Assembly: GCF_900302455.1 (NCBI RefSeq)
Contig: NZ_ONZG01000002.1
Span: forward strand, 434,001 to 498,000
DNA length: 64,000 nucleotides
Origin: Falsiruegeria mediterranea M17
GTDB lineage: Bacteria; Pseudomonadota; Alphaproteobacteria; Rhodobacterales; Rhodobacteraceae
Direction: 5' to 3'
The notes beneath the pieces are model-generated. The model was given only the letters and a program-made list of their open reading frames with translations. It made no database searches and was not told where the DNA came from. A program made the translations under genes and the position numbers. Every line of letters begins with the position of its first letter. The first letter of the stretch is position 1. Positions 1-8,408 of this stretch are shown one piece after another.

Positions 1-311
1 GGCTATCTGATCCAAACACTGGAAACAGAGCCCAAAAACGGGCTGACCATCTTGACCAAACAAGACGGCACACCCCTGCCACATCGCCGTATGGCCCAAA
101 TCATGCGCGATGAACGTAAGCGGCTTGGGGTCGAAGCCTATGACCTTTATGCGTCCGCTATCGCGGCATCCACGAACTAGTCTTACACGGCTGCACAGAC
201 GATGAAATCACCAGCCACTCAAGGCACACCACCAAAGCAATGATTGAAAAATATGCTGGTGCAGCAAGGCAGCGAATTCGGGCTGGACAAGCTCACAAAA
301 AGCGGCAATAA
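1..311 (+). pseudogene. 3' fragment of a tyrosine integrase, frameshifted
   Basis: This stretch is nearly identical to the last part of the intact integrase (41190-41501), but one C is missing near position 154 and breaks the frame. The His of the HxxR motif has become Tyr, and the Gly of the GHTT motif has become Arg. It is the end of an integrase from a second, related element whose remainder lies left of the window. The similarity continues through the integrase-tRNA spacer into the tRNA fragment at 420-459. Confidence 0.9.
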
Positions 312-345
312 GGCCCCCGAACGGAACGAGCCCCGAACAAGAACG

Positions 346-365
346 TGATAACTCTTGTGATAACT
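346..365 (+). repeat. Paired TGATAACT motifs beside the left core (candidate integrase arm sites)
   Basis: TGATAACT occurs at 346-353 and 358-365. The same pair occurs at 41536-41543 and 41548-41555 beside the right tRNA. On the other side of the left core, an inverted pair AGTTATCAGG (499-508) and CCTGATAACT (532-541) carries the same word. Repeats on both sides of a core are typical of integrase arm-type sites; the binding role is inferred. Confidence 0.45.
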
Positions 366-419
366 CGACAATCCGTTCCGCCCCGAAATCCTGCTCATAG
401 CTTGATTTCACACCACAAA

Positions 420-459
420 GGCGAGTTGGCGGAGTGGTGACGCAGCGGATTGCAAATCC
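420..459 (+). repeat. attL: Left attachment core: 5' half of tRNA-Cys
   Basis: Forty bases identical to 41610-41649 run from the first base of tRNA-Cys through the anticodon loop and into the 3' anticodon strand. After 459 the sequence diverges, so this is not a functional tRNA. The pair of copies brackets the prophage and marks the recombination core. What precedes it is another integrase end rather than chromosomal genes, which suggests tandem integration. Confidence 0.85.
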
Positions 460-967
460 AAAAACATTTCCAAATAAATCAGTACCTTAGCCCTGTTCAG
501 TTATCAGGACAAAGGAAGAACGGGTCGAGAACCTGATAACTGCAATTCTACCCGGCCCTAGGCTGCTCCGGCCTCATCGGTAGACCCTCAGGCGCTTCGA
601 CTTCATGAGCGATCAACCGTAAGCGGATCCGCGCCCGCCTGTCCGAATTCTTGAGAGTCGCGCGCCATTCGTCTAGCTCAAGTAAGCGCCAGGGGAGATT
701 AGGCCACCATTGCGGCTTGCTTCGAAGGCCGCGGCGCTTTGCCTAGGCACGTAGCGATCTATGAAAAGTCGCTCTGAACGCTGCCAGGCACACGATGCAA
801 GCGGCCCTTACCGGCCACTCGAACAAAACCTGTCTAACGGCAGCTTCCAGCCCGAAGCTGACATTGACGTCCGCCACACACAAAGGGCCGCGATGCGGAG
901 ATAGTGTTGAAGAAGTCGACATTGGATCTGCCGATGGGCTCAGCCCAAAGCAGCCGGGCCGCTCCTC
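460..967. other. Prophage left end without a recognisable gene
   Basis: Apart from the inverted pair AGTTATCAGG/CCTGATAACT at 499-508 and 532-541, which may be the second attachment arm, I see no credible coding sequence here. The open frames are short and have no recognisable motif. Confidence 0.5.
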
Positions 968-1121
968 TCAGCCTGTTGGTTCTGGTTGCGGAACCAACTT
1001 GGCGAGTTTTCTGAGGTTTTGGGCCGTGGCTGCGAGTTGGAACTGTTCATATGCGCCTTTGGGCCCTCGAAGTCGCATCATTGGCACGCCGATGTATCGC
1101 TTCAGATGAGCGAAGAGCGCC
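968..1121 (-). pseudogene. DDE transposase C-terminal remnant
   Basis: The leftward frame reads LFAHLKRYIGVPMMRLRGPK and continues with an AATAQNLRKLAKL stretch to a stop at 968-970. This is the C-terminal signature of IS1182-like DDE transposases. Everything upstream of this tail is missing, and the frame is joined at about 1121 to unrelated sequence, so it is a dead fragment. Confidence 0.6.
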
Positions 1122-1274
1122 ATGCTCATCCATTAGGCTCACGGCATTGATACACGCGATGATGCCGTCAATCTTGGCGTAGCCTTGCCCAGACAGGCGG
1201 TTGTCTCGTTTCTTGAGGCGGCGGTTGCCGCTGGGCGTATCATCAACCAGCAGGCTGGCCACGTTGTAGCTCAC
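1122..1274 (-). pseudogene. Probable terminase large-subunit C-terminal remnant
   Basis: The leftward frame contains GNRRLKKRDN followed by YAKIDGIIACINAVSLMD. That resembles the end of phage terminase large subunits, where a lysine-rich segment is followed by KIDGxxAxxxA. It has no upstream domains and runs directly into the transposase scrap. It is not a copy of this prophage's own terminase end (23399), so it derives from another phage. Identification is tentative. Confidence 0.45.
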
Positions 1275-1287
1275 CAGCGGTCAGTGA

Positions 1288-1443
1288 TTGTGCCGTATCG
1301 CGTCATCAAGCAGGCGGCTTGCCGAGCAGCTTGAGACCATGGAGAAAGCCAATGAAGCCCAACGAAGGATTCTGGAGGCGGCGGCTCGCCGCCCTCGTAA
1401 TCGCGACGAGCTGGTTGACCGGCTGCGCCACGGCGGGTTTTGA
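1288..1443 (+). pseudogene. Remnant of an inner-membrane spanin-like lysis protein
   Basis: The rightward frame ends with ETMEKANEAQRRILEAAARR and then RDELVDRLRHGGF before a stop at 1441-1443. This style of C-terminus is common in small lysis proteins of Rhodobacteraceae prophages. A stop at 1285 and the foreign sequence before it show that the N-terminal membrane segment is lost. The lipoprotein gene at 1352 overlaps it in another frame, as Rz/Rz1 pairs do. Confidence 0.45.
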
Positions 1444-1606
1444 ACCTGGCGGCGTGGCAGCATGTCCGCCAGTCGTGGAATACAGCAGGGAGTTCCAAGC
1501 GCAGGCGGCCGAGGAATTGGCGACACTGCCGGATGGGGCGGCGGTCGCGGAGATGCTCAGCGACTATGCAATGATGCGGGAACAGTTGCGCGCATCGTAC
1601 CCGTAG
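1352..1606 (+). CDS. Small lipoprotein, probable outer-membrane spanin (Rz1-like)
   Basis: The 84-residue product begins with a basic N-terminus and a hydrophobic stretch ending in the lipobox-like LTGC, then a short polar domain with CPPVVEYSREFQ. Nested overlap with the truncated inner spanin frame is the classic Rz/Rz1 arrangement. The ATG at 1352 is chosen because it gives a compact signal peptide. Its partner is truncated and it lies opposite to the prophage late genes, so it is probably a leftover of another phage and may not be functional. Confidence 0.5.
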   Translation: MKPNEGFWRRRLAALVIATSWLTGCATAGFEPGGVAACPPVVEYSREFQAQAAEELATLPDGAAVAEMLSDYAMMREQLRASYP

Positions 1607-1614
1607 AGGCCGGT

Positions 1615-4600
1615 TCAGAGCCCCCAGATGTTCAGCGTGGTGTCGTCGAAGATGAAGTATTCCACGTCGATCAGGCTGTCGGTGCCGTCGGAACCGACCA
1701 CGGTGACGGTGTTCGAGGACGTCTTGGTGAGCGTGTATTCCGACCGGTTCCCATCGAAGAGCGCAAAGTCGGACGAGCCGCCGCCGTTGATCGTGTCGTC
1801 GCCCGCGCCGCCGCGCATCCGGTCGTTGCCGCCATAGCCAAAGATCAGGTCGTCGCCGCCCAGACCGTTGAGCTGGTTGACCAGGTTGTTGCCCGTCAGG
1901 CTGTCATCCTGGGCGGTGCCCACAAGGTTCTCGATCGAGAAATACAGGTCCCGCGTCGCGTCGCCCCGCGTGCCATAGCCCGAGGGCTCGCCATCGATCA
2001 GCGGACCGTTGCGCAGGCTCGCCGTGACCCCGCCCGCCGACAGGACATAGCTGACAGTGTCGATCCCCGCGCCACCGAAATAGCGCTCGCGCCCGCCGGA
2101 CGAGCCGACGAACATGTCATAGCCGCCGAGACCCCGGAAATCGTTCTGGTTGGCATCGCCGATGAACAGGTCCTGATGGGACGAGCCGGTGATCCGCTCG
2201 ATCGAGCTCAGCGTCTGGCTGGCGGCCAGCCCTGCGTTGTTGGCCGCATTGCTCAGGTCCAGCACGACACCGCCCAACTGGGCCCCGCCCGGCAGCGCGC
2301 CATCGGCGCTGAGCACGTCCTGGATGACCAACGTGCCGCGATCCTCGGCCAGCAGAAAGCTGAGCATATCCAGACCGTTACCCCCTTCGAGCGTGTCATT
2401 ACCCTCGGTCGCGATGAACCAGTCATAGTCGCCCTGGCCGCGCAGCTGGTTGGCATTAGCATCGCCCTTGAGCATGTCGGCATAGATCGTGCCGGTGACC
2501 CGCTCGATGTTGATCAACTGGTTCATGTCGCCGCCAAAGATATTGGCGGTGCCCGCCGCCAGGTCGAGCGTCAGCGTGAAATCGAGGTTGGTGCGCGCCG
2601 GGTTGAAGGGCGTGCCGAGGAAGTCGGCCATGTCGTTGCCCGCACCCCCGTCGATCGTGTCATTGCCCGTGCCCGGACGGATCCAGTCATTGCCGCCAAG
2701 ACCATTGATCCGCTCGGACGCGTTGGTGCCCTCGATGGTCTCGCCGTCATCTGTGCCATTGCGTATCTCCACGCCTGCCATGGCCAACAGCTGCGAAAAG
2801 CTGAGCGTTGTGTCGGTAAACACGATTGCCTCTACATCGCTTGCGACAAAATCACGTCCTTCGCCGGATTGAACGTACAAACCGTCAACTGCTTGCGAGA
2901 CAGTCACATTGGTCTCGGATGGCGAGATGTAGGCGGCATCTTCGATGGCAACCGTGTCTTGGCCGCTGCCGCCCCAAAACACGTCATTCCCACCGCCCCC
3001 GCGCAGAAAATCATCCCCGTCGCCGCCCCGGAAAACCTCGTCCCGGTCGGAGCCGACGAGGGTATTCGCCAGGGCGTTCCCGACAACGGTCAATGCCGGG
3101 AAGGCAGATGGCAAAACCCAAGCCTCGGTGAAAACAGGCATGGGAAGGGCCAGTTGCGTACCGTCGACAACGACGTTGTCATGGTTCCGACCCAGATCGA
3201 ATTGAGTCTCGCTTCCAGGACGCCAGATGATGGTTTCCTTGACCTCCGGATCGCCTTCGCCGAGGTCCTCGTTGCCCTCGGACCAGATTACATGGCCGTC
3301 GGTATCAAGCTCGATGATTATCGTGCCACCCAGGCTGTTGAAGTAGTCCTCGTTCTCTTTCTCGATGCTCAGCATTGCATTTGCGAAAATCGCCTTGATG
3401 ATGCCCTCACCGACACCAACAATTGCAGATGGAACCTTGAACGGGGCCAAAAGGAGCTTGCCGGCCTCTGCCGCCACGCTTTGGGGGGGCTCGGGGCAAT
3501 AGTCTCCCATCAACGCGTCGATGCCATTGGACGCAAACACACCGGCGATATGTGAGGCGTACTGCGAAAGTGCATTGTCCAGATAGACATCAATCGCCTG
3601 TCGAAACCGATCTGTGAGCTCCTGCTTCAATGGGTCGTTCAGGCCGAGTTCCGGACTTTCCGGGAACAGCCGCTCCAGGAAAACCTCCCAAGGGTCCTCT
3701 GGTGCGCCGGGGAGCCCAAGAAAACCGCTCACGCCCTGATCAATGTGTTTGTCGATATTGGTTTTCACCGATCGGAGCGCCATGAGTGCCTCGATCACGG
3801 GGCGCCCGACACAGACGGCTTGCCGGACCAGGTGGGCGGTATCGCGTTCCCATTGGGCGTCGTCGAAATTCTCTTCAACGGTGTTGATGCGCACGCCGGG
3901 TCTGCCCAGGATTTCCTCGGGGTGCAGGGTTACTTCGTCGTTGATCTCTGTAAACGGGTTCCGTTCGAACTCCACGACACCAATGTTGGTAAGCTGGGGC
4001 GTGGTGAACTTGAGAATAGCGGTGGAGGACGAAAAGTGATCCCTGTAATAGAAACTCATCTGGCTGGCGTCGGAAATGTCTCCCATGAAGTAAAGCGGCT
4101 CGTCAACCGGGTTCCAGTCAACGATGATGTCGCGGGACGGCGTATCGACGCTTGCGCCAGTGCCCACAAGGAATGTGTCGTCCGCGCCGTATCCCCGCAG
4201 GCTGTCATCGCCCGACCCGTCCCAGATCAGGTCAACGCCGCCACCCCCATGTATGGAATCGTTGCCACCGTTGCCGAGCAGAAAGTTGTAGTCCCACCCG
4301 TCCCAATCAAAGAGACCGCCCCAGATGGAATCGTTGGCGCTGCTGCCAATGATCAGATCACTCTCTCCGCCGCCATCTGCAAACTGATCGCCGGGCAACA
4401 TGATGATCACGTCGTCTCCACTGTTCCCGTCGAGCGTGCCGTTTTGCCCCCCGCCGATCAGGACGTCGGAATAGCGCGACCCTTGCGCACCTTCCAGGTT
4501 GGTGAACGTGTCCAGGACCTCTCCGGTTTCAACGCTGAGCACCGTTTGCGATGGCGCGGTTCCCCCCGCCGAAATGACCGAGAAATAGGACCCTAGATCA

Positions 4601-5742
4601 AGCTCGTTGTCCGGGTCGATCCCCTGAAGGATTCCGCCGAGGTCGAAGGTGCTCGTGCCCAGGTTAACGACCGCACCGGCCGTGGAATGGCCGGATAGGA
4701 ACCTCCCCGACCAGGAGTCCATGCCGTCACCGCCGTCAAGCTGATCCGATCCGCGTCCGCCAGCCAGTGAATCGTCGCCTGCGCCGCCCAGCAGGGTGTC
4801 GTCGCCGTCACCGCCAAAGAGTTCGTCGTCGTCTGCCCCTCCATCCAGGGAATCCGCATCCCCCTCACCAAAGAGATCGTCGCGACCATCCCCGCCGAGC
4901 AACGTATCTTCGCCAAAACTGCCAAAGAGTTCGTCACTCCCACCACGACCTTCGAGCAGGTCATTTCCATCCAGGGTGCTATCGCGACGGGTCAGCTGCG
5001 GATTGCCAAACCTGTTTCCAGTGTAGCTGGGGTCCCAGGTTGCGTGGCCCCCGCTCAGGTAGTCGCTGCCATCGCCACCGATAAGGGTATCGTTGCCGAG
5101 ACCCCCGTGTATGATCTCTCCGGCCGAAGACCCGTCGGGGCTTGCCGAAACGTGATCATTGCCGTCGCCCGCAAAGAACGGGATCCACGCGGAATAAGAG
5201 GGTTGATAGGGGCCGAACATGATTTCAAGGGCAGCATCTTCGCCCGCCAGAACAACAATGTCGTTTCCGGCCCCGGATGACATCAGCTCGGATTTGAACC
5301 GCCCGATGCTGTACCCGTCTTTGAACTCTCGGAGCCCGGTAAAAGCATTGGGGTCATTCCCGTAGTCAAACGTGTCGTCGCTTTCGGTAAAGGGCAGGGA
5401 CGTGGCCCAGAACTGTACGGTGATACCCGGGGCAGACGACTCGTCTTCATTTCGCGGGCGACCTTCGGTGAAAGCCCGGATGGTCGTTCCATTTCCGCCA
5501 GTGACTGCGACGCCCCTCAACGGAACGCCCATCTCGCCGTTGGAATAACGTTCGAAATCCGGGTCCCACGTTCCGAAGCCCAAGCCAATGGAATAGTAGT
5601 CATCGGTGGATTGGATGTAGGCGGCCCTTTCAAAGTAGGTGCGCCCGCCGTCTTCGGTGTTTATGAAACCGGCGCTTATGGCGCGCCCGGGTTGGAATGT
5701 TTTATACGAGATTGCGTATTCGTGACGTACGACGGTATACAT
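1615..5742 (-). CDS. Large RTX (hemolysin-type calcium-binding repeat) protein, likely type I secreted
   Basis: The 1375-residue protein carries many GGxGxDxLx nonapeptides in separate blocks (roughly residues 215-235, 275-345, 470-540, 935-975, 1030-1065 and 1300-1335). The blocks are separated by non-repeat segments, including a mostly helical one at about 620-860. It has no N-terminal signal peptide. The C-terminus (SLIDVEYFIFDDTTLNI) resembles the tail of type I secretion substrates. I recognise no catalytic domain, so toxin, adhesin or S-layer-like roles are all open. No ABC/MFP secretion genes are nearby, so export would depend on a system elsewhere. It lies between the prophage lysis end and attL, the position of a cargo gene. 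Confidence 0.85.
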   Translation of the reverse strand: MYTVVRHEYAISYKTFQPGRAISAGFINTEDGGRTYFERAAYIQSTDDYYSIGLGFGTWDPDFERYSNGEMGVPLRGVAVTGGNGTTIRAFTEGRPRNEDESSAPGITVQFWATSLPFTESDDTFDYGNDPNAFTGLREFKDGYSIGRFKSELMSSGAGNDIVVLAGEDAALEIMFGPYQPSYSAWIPFFAGDGNDHVSASPDGSSAGEIIHGGLGNDTLIGGDGSDYLSGGHATWDPSYTGNRFGNPQLTRRDSTLDGNDLLEGRGGSDELFGSFGEDTLLGGDGRDDLFGEGDADSLDGGADDDELFGGDGDDTLLGGAGDDSLAGGRGSDQLDGGDGMDSWSGRFLSGHSTAGAVVNLGTSTFDLGGILQGIDPDNELDLGSYFSVISAGGTAPSQTVLSVETGEVLDTFTNLEGAQGSRYSDVLIGGGQNGTLDGNSGDDVIIMLPGDQFADGGGESDLIIGSSANDSIWGGLFDWDGWDYNFLLGNGGNDSIHGGGGVDLIWDGSGDDSLRGYGADDTFLVGTGASVDTPSRDIIVDWNPVDEPLYFMGDISDASQMSFYYRDHFSSSTAILKFTTPQLTNIGVVEFERNPFTEINDEVTLHPEEILGRPGVRINTVEENFDDAQWERDTAHLVRQAVCVGRPVIEALMALRSVKTNIDKHIDQGVSGFLGLPGAPEDPWEVFLERLFPESPELGLNDPLKQELTDRFRQAIDVYLDNALSQYASHIAGVFASNGIDALMGDYCPEPPQSVAAEAGKLLLAPFKVPSAIVGVGEGIIKAIFANAMLSIEKENEDYFNSLGGTIIIELDTDGHVIWSEGNEDLGEGDPEVKETIIWRPGSETQFDLGRNHDNVVVDGTQLALPMPVFTEAWVLPSAFPALTVVGNALANTLVGSDRDEVFRGGDGDDFLRGGGGNDVFWGGSGQDTVAIEDAAYISPSETNVTVSQAVDGLYVQSGEGRDFVASDVEAIVFTDTTLSFSQLLAMAGVEIRNGTDDGETIEGTNASERINGLGGNDWIRPGTGNDTIDGGAGNDMADFLGTPFNPARTNLDFTLTLDLAAGTANIFGGDMNQLINIERVTGTIYADMLKGDANANQLRGQGDYDWFIATEGNDTLEGGNGLDMLSFLLAEDRGTLVIQDVLSADGALPGGAQLGGVVLDLSNAANNAGLAASQTLSSIERITGSSHQDLFIGDANQNDFRGLGGYDMFVGSSGGRERYFGGAGIDTVSYVLSAGGVTASLRNGPLIDGEPSGYGTRGDATRDLYFSIENLVGTAQDDSLTGNNLVNQLNGLGGDDLIFGYGGNDRMRGGAGDDTINGGGSSDFALFDGNRSEYTLTKTSSNTVTVVGSDGTDSLIDVEYFIFDDTTLNIWGL

Positions 5743-5865
5743 TGCTGGCCTCGTCTTCCGGAAAGGTTGACCTTAGGTTAGTGCAACGCAGCCTGTTCAG
5801 GCAACAAGTTGGTCTTCCCCCACTGAAGTGGTCCTCCGCTATGTTTAGGAAAACGGAGGAACGCC

Positions 5866-6144
5866 ATGGCAAACAAGCGCCCGAAGCCCGAAGAGATTGT
5901 CACTAAGTTACGGCAGGTTGAGGTTCTGACGGGGCAAGGGATGCCGCGTCTGGATGCGATCAAACAGATTGGTGTGACTGAACAAACCTATTATCGCTGG
6001 AAGAAGAAGTACGGCGGGATGGGCGCGGACCAATTGAAGGAACTGAAACGGCTACAGAAAGAAAACGAACGACTGAGAAAGGCCGTATCTGATCTGACGC
6101 TGGACAAGCTCATTCTGGCGGAAGCTGCGAAGGGAAACTTCTGA
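5866..6144 (+). CDS. IS3-family transposase OrfA
   Basis: The 92-residue protein has a helix-turn-helix of the transposase-8 type (EQTYYRWKKKYGGM at about residues 43-56) followed by a leucine-rich coiled coil (LKELKRLQKENERLRKAV). This is the DNA-binding and dimerisation half of IS3 transposases. The ATG at 5866 follows a good ribosome binding site (ACGGAGGAACGCC). Confidence 0.9.
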   Translation: MANKRPKPEEIVTKLRQVEVLTGQGMPRLDAIKQIGVTEQTYYRWKKKYGGMGADQLKELKRLQKENERLRKAVSDLTLDKLILAEAAKGNF

Positions 6145-6991
6145 GCCCCGCTCGCCGCCGAGCTTGCATTGACCGTGTTCGTGCTGAGCTGAATGTCTCG
6201 GAACGTGGTGCTTGCCGCGTTCTGAGACAGCACCGATCCACGCAACGCAAAGTGCCAGTTGGTCGCCCAGACGAAGGACGGTTGGTTGCCGATTTGATCG
6301 AGCTGACGGACAATATGGTCGATATGGCTATCGCCGGATTGCAGCGCTGCTGCGAGAGGCGGGCTGGCTTGTGAATGACACGCGCGTGGAACGGTTATGG
6401 CGGCGAGAGGGGCTGAAAGTGCCAATGAGACAACCAAAGAAGGGGCGGCTCTGGCTCAATGATGGGTCGTGCGTTCGGTTGCGACCTGAATACCGTGATC
6501 ATGTTTGGTCCTACGACTTCGTGCATTGCCGGACAGATGACGGAAAGGCTTTCCGAATGCTCAACATCATCGACGAGTACAGCCGAGAATGTTTGGCCAT
6601 CCGTGTAGATCGCAAGCTGAACTCAGGCAACGTCATCGACGTCCTGAGTGACCTGTTTATCCTGCGCGGCGTACCGTCGTTCATACGTTCCGATAACGGT
6701 TCAGAGTTCGTTGCCCAGGCCGTGCAGGATTGGATCAAGGCCGTCGGTGCAAAGACGGCGTACATCGAACCAGGCAGCCCTTGGGAGAACGGATACTGCG
6801 AGAGCTTCAACGCCCGGCTCAGGGATGAGTTCCTGAACGGCGAAATCTTCTACAGCCTGCGAGAAGCTCAAATCTTGATCGAAGAATGGAGAAAACACTA
6901 CAACACCAAACGACCACACAGCGTTCTGGGCTACCGCCCACCCGCTCCGGAAACCATCGTGCAGATGGACCAAAGGCCGATCATGCACTAA
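6141..6991 (+). pseudogene. IS3-family transposase OrfB, frameshifted
   Basis: The catalytic half begins in the -1 frame at the end of orfA (LSPARRRACIDRVRAELN). Near 6309 the frame breaks: LIELTDN in one frame continues as QYGRYGYRRIAALLREAGW in another, consistent with loss of one A from an ancestral GAACAA. Downstream the rve core is intact, with the DDE-type stretches WSYDFVH, RSDNGSEF and SPWENGYCESFN. Unless frameshifting rescues it, the element cannot make a full OrfB. Confidence 0.8.
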
Positions 6992-7011
6992 CAATCAAAT
7001 TGGACCACTCA

Positions 7012-7368
7012 GATGGGGCTGACCACATCTACTTCGCTGTAACAAGAAACTTTAGAGTTTTCCGTCTCTACAATGACTCGATCGGCTATGCATTGTCGAT
7101 TGGCCTTCTTTCAGATTTGCTCTCAGGGCGTCGCTCTTTGCCCCTTACTTTTTTAGATTAAAGAAATCAACGTTCACTTCCTACTTTCAGGGGATAACGC
7201 ATTGGTCAGAACTCACTCTGGTGCGCACTACTGTTGGGGCTTTCCGTATAACCCATACTATCTATTGCCGGACGATAGATGACGAAGATGCCCCCCCGCC
7301 AGCTCTCGCCAGCGGGGGGGCTTACTTTGAGTCTCCGGCGATAGGTTGGACGTGTGACAGGCCGGAGC
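7012..7368. other. Intergenic segment between IS and lysis module
   Basis: No convincing gene. The only structure I see is the strong hairpin at 7290-7321. Confidence 0.5.
7290..7321 (-). terminator. Strong hairpin ending the prophage late operon
   Basis: GCCCCCCCGC at 7290-7299 pairs perfectly with GCGGGGGGGC at 7312-7321 over a 12-base loop. It lies about 50 bases past the last late gene in the leftward direction. There is no long U-tract, so efficiency is uncertain. Confidence 0.6.
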
Positions 7369-7578
7369 TTAGATGCCAATGCTCTTGGTCGCCTTCACGC
7401 GGCCATAGATCGCCAACAGGCCACCTGCAGCTGTGATCACGCTGTTGACGTGCTGCGATGCCTCGGATGCGTCGGCACCCGTCACAGTCAGGCCGAACAT
7501 CCCAGCGACTGGCGGCGCAATGGCGATCACCGCGCCCCAGATGGTCTTGGACATAAGGAAGCTTTTGATATCCTCCAT
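7369..7578 (-). CDS. Holin-like small membrane protein
   Basis: The 69-residue protein has two hydrophobic segments (TIWGAVIAIAPPVAGMFGL and VITAAGGLLAIYG) and a short basic C-terminus (RVKATKSIGI). The start SFLMSKTIWGA and the ending YGRVKATKSI match a small holin-type family found next to endolysins in Rhodobacteraceae phages. It directly follows the endolysin gene. Its role in membrane permeabilisation is inferred from context and size. Confidence 0.6.
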   Translation of the reverse strand: MEDIKSFLMSKTIWGAVIAIAPPVAGMFGLTVTGADASEASQHVNSVITAAGGLLAIYGRVKATKSIGI

Positions 7579-7606
7579 GGTATTTTCCCTTTCGGATGAT
7601 TGAGGC

Positions 7607-8350
7607 TCAGGCCTCGTTGGTGGAAAGAATTTGACCCGCCGAATTCATGATCGGCAGCGGGCGTTGGTGCGCCGCTGGCCAGGTCGACGGCCAGCGCAAG
7701 GCCAGCAACCGGCTGCCCGCCAGCCAACTGTCGCGGACCATATTCGACTGGTTGCCGCCCCGAATGCGGTAGCGATGGGTTTTAGGGTCATAGCCAACCG
7801 CGAAACCGACATGCCCGCCCTTGCCGCGCGTGAACGACGCGACCGCGCCATAGACCCGCCCGCATTTGACGCCGTAGTCCGCAAAGTTGCGCGCCCAATA
7901 GGGGTTGCGCTCGATGCTAGGCGGCAGGGGTTCATCAGACAGCGCCAGTTCCAGCGCCGTGATCGCGGCATCGCCGCACCAGGGAAACCGGGCCGGATCC
8001 CCCAAGGTCGAGCCGTCAGAGGCCAGCCAGGCGCGCAGCTCTGCATTGTCGCGGACTTCATGCAACCCCATGACTTTGCCGATCTCGACCAGCCATGGCG
8101 GTTCAGGGGCCGTCTCTGGCCCAAATTTCACGGGCTCGGCTTCGGACACGGCATCCCGCAACCGGGCCAAAGTAATCGGCCCGACATAGGCGCGCGGGCG
8201 CAACCCCTCTGACCGCTTGAAAGCAATCACAGCCCGATCGGTCGCCGGGCCTTTGATCCCGTCGATCAGACCAGGATCGAGGCCAAGCGTTTGAAGCGCG
8301 CGCTGCAACCAGCGCACGTCATAGGAAAGCGTCGTCATTGGTCCCTCCAA
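7607..8350 (-). CDS. Endolysin: peptidoglycan-binding domain plus TIGR02594/CHAP-like hydrolase
   Basis: The 247-residue protein has an N-terminal PG_binding_1-like region (about residues 8-70; DVRWLQRALQTLGL, IDGIKGPATDRAV). A cysteine peptidase/amidase-like domain follows, with FPWCGDAAI (candidate catalytic Cys), KGGHVGFAVG (His) and GGNQSN. This resembles the TIGR02594 lysis family. A second Met four codons in (MTTLSYD) may be the true start. No signal peptide is present, so it would need the adjacent holin for release. Confidence 0.85.
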   Translation of the reverse strand: MEGPMTTLSYDVRWLQRALQTLGLDPGLIDGIKGPATDRAVIAFKRSEGLRPRAYVGPITLARLRDAVSEAEPVKFGPETAPEPPWLVEIGKVMGLHEVRDNAELRAWLASDGSTLGDPARFPWCGDAAITALELALSDEPLPPSIERNPYWARNFADYGVKCGRVYGAVASFTRGKGGHVGFAVGYDPKTHRYRIRGGNQSNMVRDSWLAGSRLLALRWPSTWPAAHQRPLPIMNSAGQILSTNEA

Positions 8351-8353
8351 TGC

Positions 8354-8373
8354 AAAAGACCCCGCAGGCGGGG
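8354..8373 (-). terminator. Rho-independent terminator upstream of endolysin
   Basis: CCCCGC (8360-8365) and GCGGGG (8368-8373) form a tight hairpin followed in the leftward direction by TCTTTT. It sits between the coiled-coil protein and the endolysin, so it could reduce lysis gene expression from the structural operon. Confidence 0.55.
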
Positions 8374-8408
8374 CCGGTTTGGTCTTTGGTTCTTCGGGGG
8401 CCCGCCGG

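Larger units (their letters stand above)
5824..7011 (+). mobile_element. IS3-family insertion sequence, about 1.19 kb, decayed
   Basis: The ends TGAAGTGGTCC (5824-5834) and GGACCACTCA (7002-7011) form an imperfect inverted repeat with TG...CA termini and enclose orfA and orfB. The flanking four bases (CCAC and GATG) do not match, so no target duplication remains. The one-base difference between the ends and the broken orfB suggest an inactive copy. Confidence 0.8.

Noticed and set aside
420-459. A second functional tRNA-Cys
   Set aside because: Only the 5' half is present; the T arm and acceptor 3' strand are missing.
1462-3555. Long rightward open frame of nearly 700 codons
   Set aside because: It is antisense to the RTX gene. 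Repeated GC-rich codons on the other strand keep it open, and its translation is arginine/valine-rich with no domain.
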